Assembly (NCBI GenBank): GCA_018398765.1 | Contig: JAHBMJ010001963.1 | Span: forward strand, 5,978 to 24,337 | Reading direction: 5' to 3' | DNA: 18,360 nt | Source: Chromera velia | Lineage: Eukaryota; Sar; Chromeraceae | Part shown: piece after piece, positions 18,150-18,360 of the stretch | Layout: the number at the start of each line of letters is the position of its first letter | Numbering within the stretch: the first letter of the stretch is position 1 | The notes under the pieces: model-generated | Database searches by the model: none | Told to the model about the DNA's origin: nothing | What the model saw: only the letters and a program-made list of their open reading frames with translations | Translations under genes and position numbers: made by a program

Positions 18150-18360
18150 GTCAGTCAGTCGGGCAGTCAGGCAGTCACTTAGGCAGTCAGTTAGTCTGTC
18201 TGTCAGTCAGTCAGTCAGTGAGTCAGGCAGGCAGGCAGGCAGGCAGACAGACAGACAGGCGGGCGGGCGGGCGGGCAGGCAGGCAGGCAGAGAGGCAGGC
18301 AGGCAGGCAGGGAGGCAGGCAGGCAGTCAGTGAGTAAGTCAGACAGGCGGGCGGGCGGGC
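18150..18360 (+). repeat. CAGT/CAGG/GGGC array opening intron 16, running off the window
   Basis: The exon 16 donor GTCAGT is itself the first unit of a CAGT array, followed by CAGG, CAGA and GGGC blocks to the last base. Confidence 0.93.

Overview
The window is nuclear DNA from an intron-rich eukaryote. It carries two spliced protein genes, read divergently, set in a very microsatellite-rich background. Gene bodies are moderately GC-rich, with canonical GT-AG introns and a strong TGCAG acceptor preference (13 of 15 introns in the larger gene). I cannot fix the species. A protist alga of the alveolate/chromerid kind would fit the intron density, repeat load and recurrent TGCATGCA motif, but this is a weak inference. 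There is no bacterial-type operon, CRISPR array or convincing tRNA/rRNA gene.

Layout. Positions 1-4767 hold no gene I can support. This is repeat country: an 80-bp minisatellite (1421-1753), a perfect-looking 241-bp direct duplication (2467-2707 and 2922-3162) enclosing a dispersed repeat that recurs at 4407-4547, several short palindromes and hairpins, and many di- and tetranucleotide tracts. On the minus strand, 7223 down to 4768 is a three-exon gene for a 650-residue protein. It has an N-terminal coiled coil, a poly-Q end, an acidic 27-residue tandem repeat and a low-complexity tail around one conserved-looking block; its function is not recognised. Positions 7224-9412 are a divergent intergenic region. 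It holds a small open frame (7288-7494), a T25A9 tract between 7-bp direct repeats, clustered hairpins, a 25-nt direct repeat and a possible PHD-like zinc-finger relic on the minus strand (8213-8416).

On the plus strand, from 9413 to beyond the window end, is a gene with at least 16 exons. The first 541 residues are in the window. An N-terminal coiled-coil and low-complexity half leads into a C-terminal START-type lipid-binding domain, which is still incomplete at exon 16. I built the exon model by hand from splice sites and reading phase; the summed exon length is divisible by three and every junction is in phase.

The most interesting material is in the introns of the START gene. There is a decayed tandem copy of one START exon behind three 44-bp repeats that each carry an acceptor-like tract. 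Tetranucleotide arrays grow directly out of 5' splice sites. Intron 2 has CAGN and CTGN/CTTT arrays that could pair with each other. There is a tandem donor four bases apart, and two candidate cassette exons, one frame-breaking and one frame-keeping. The two genes show no obvious functional link beyond sharing the intergenic region. All function calls come from reading the sequence, without searches.
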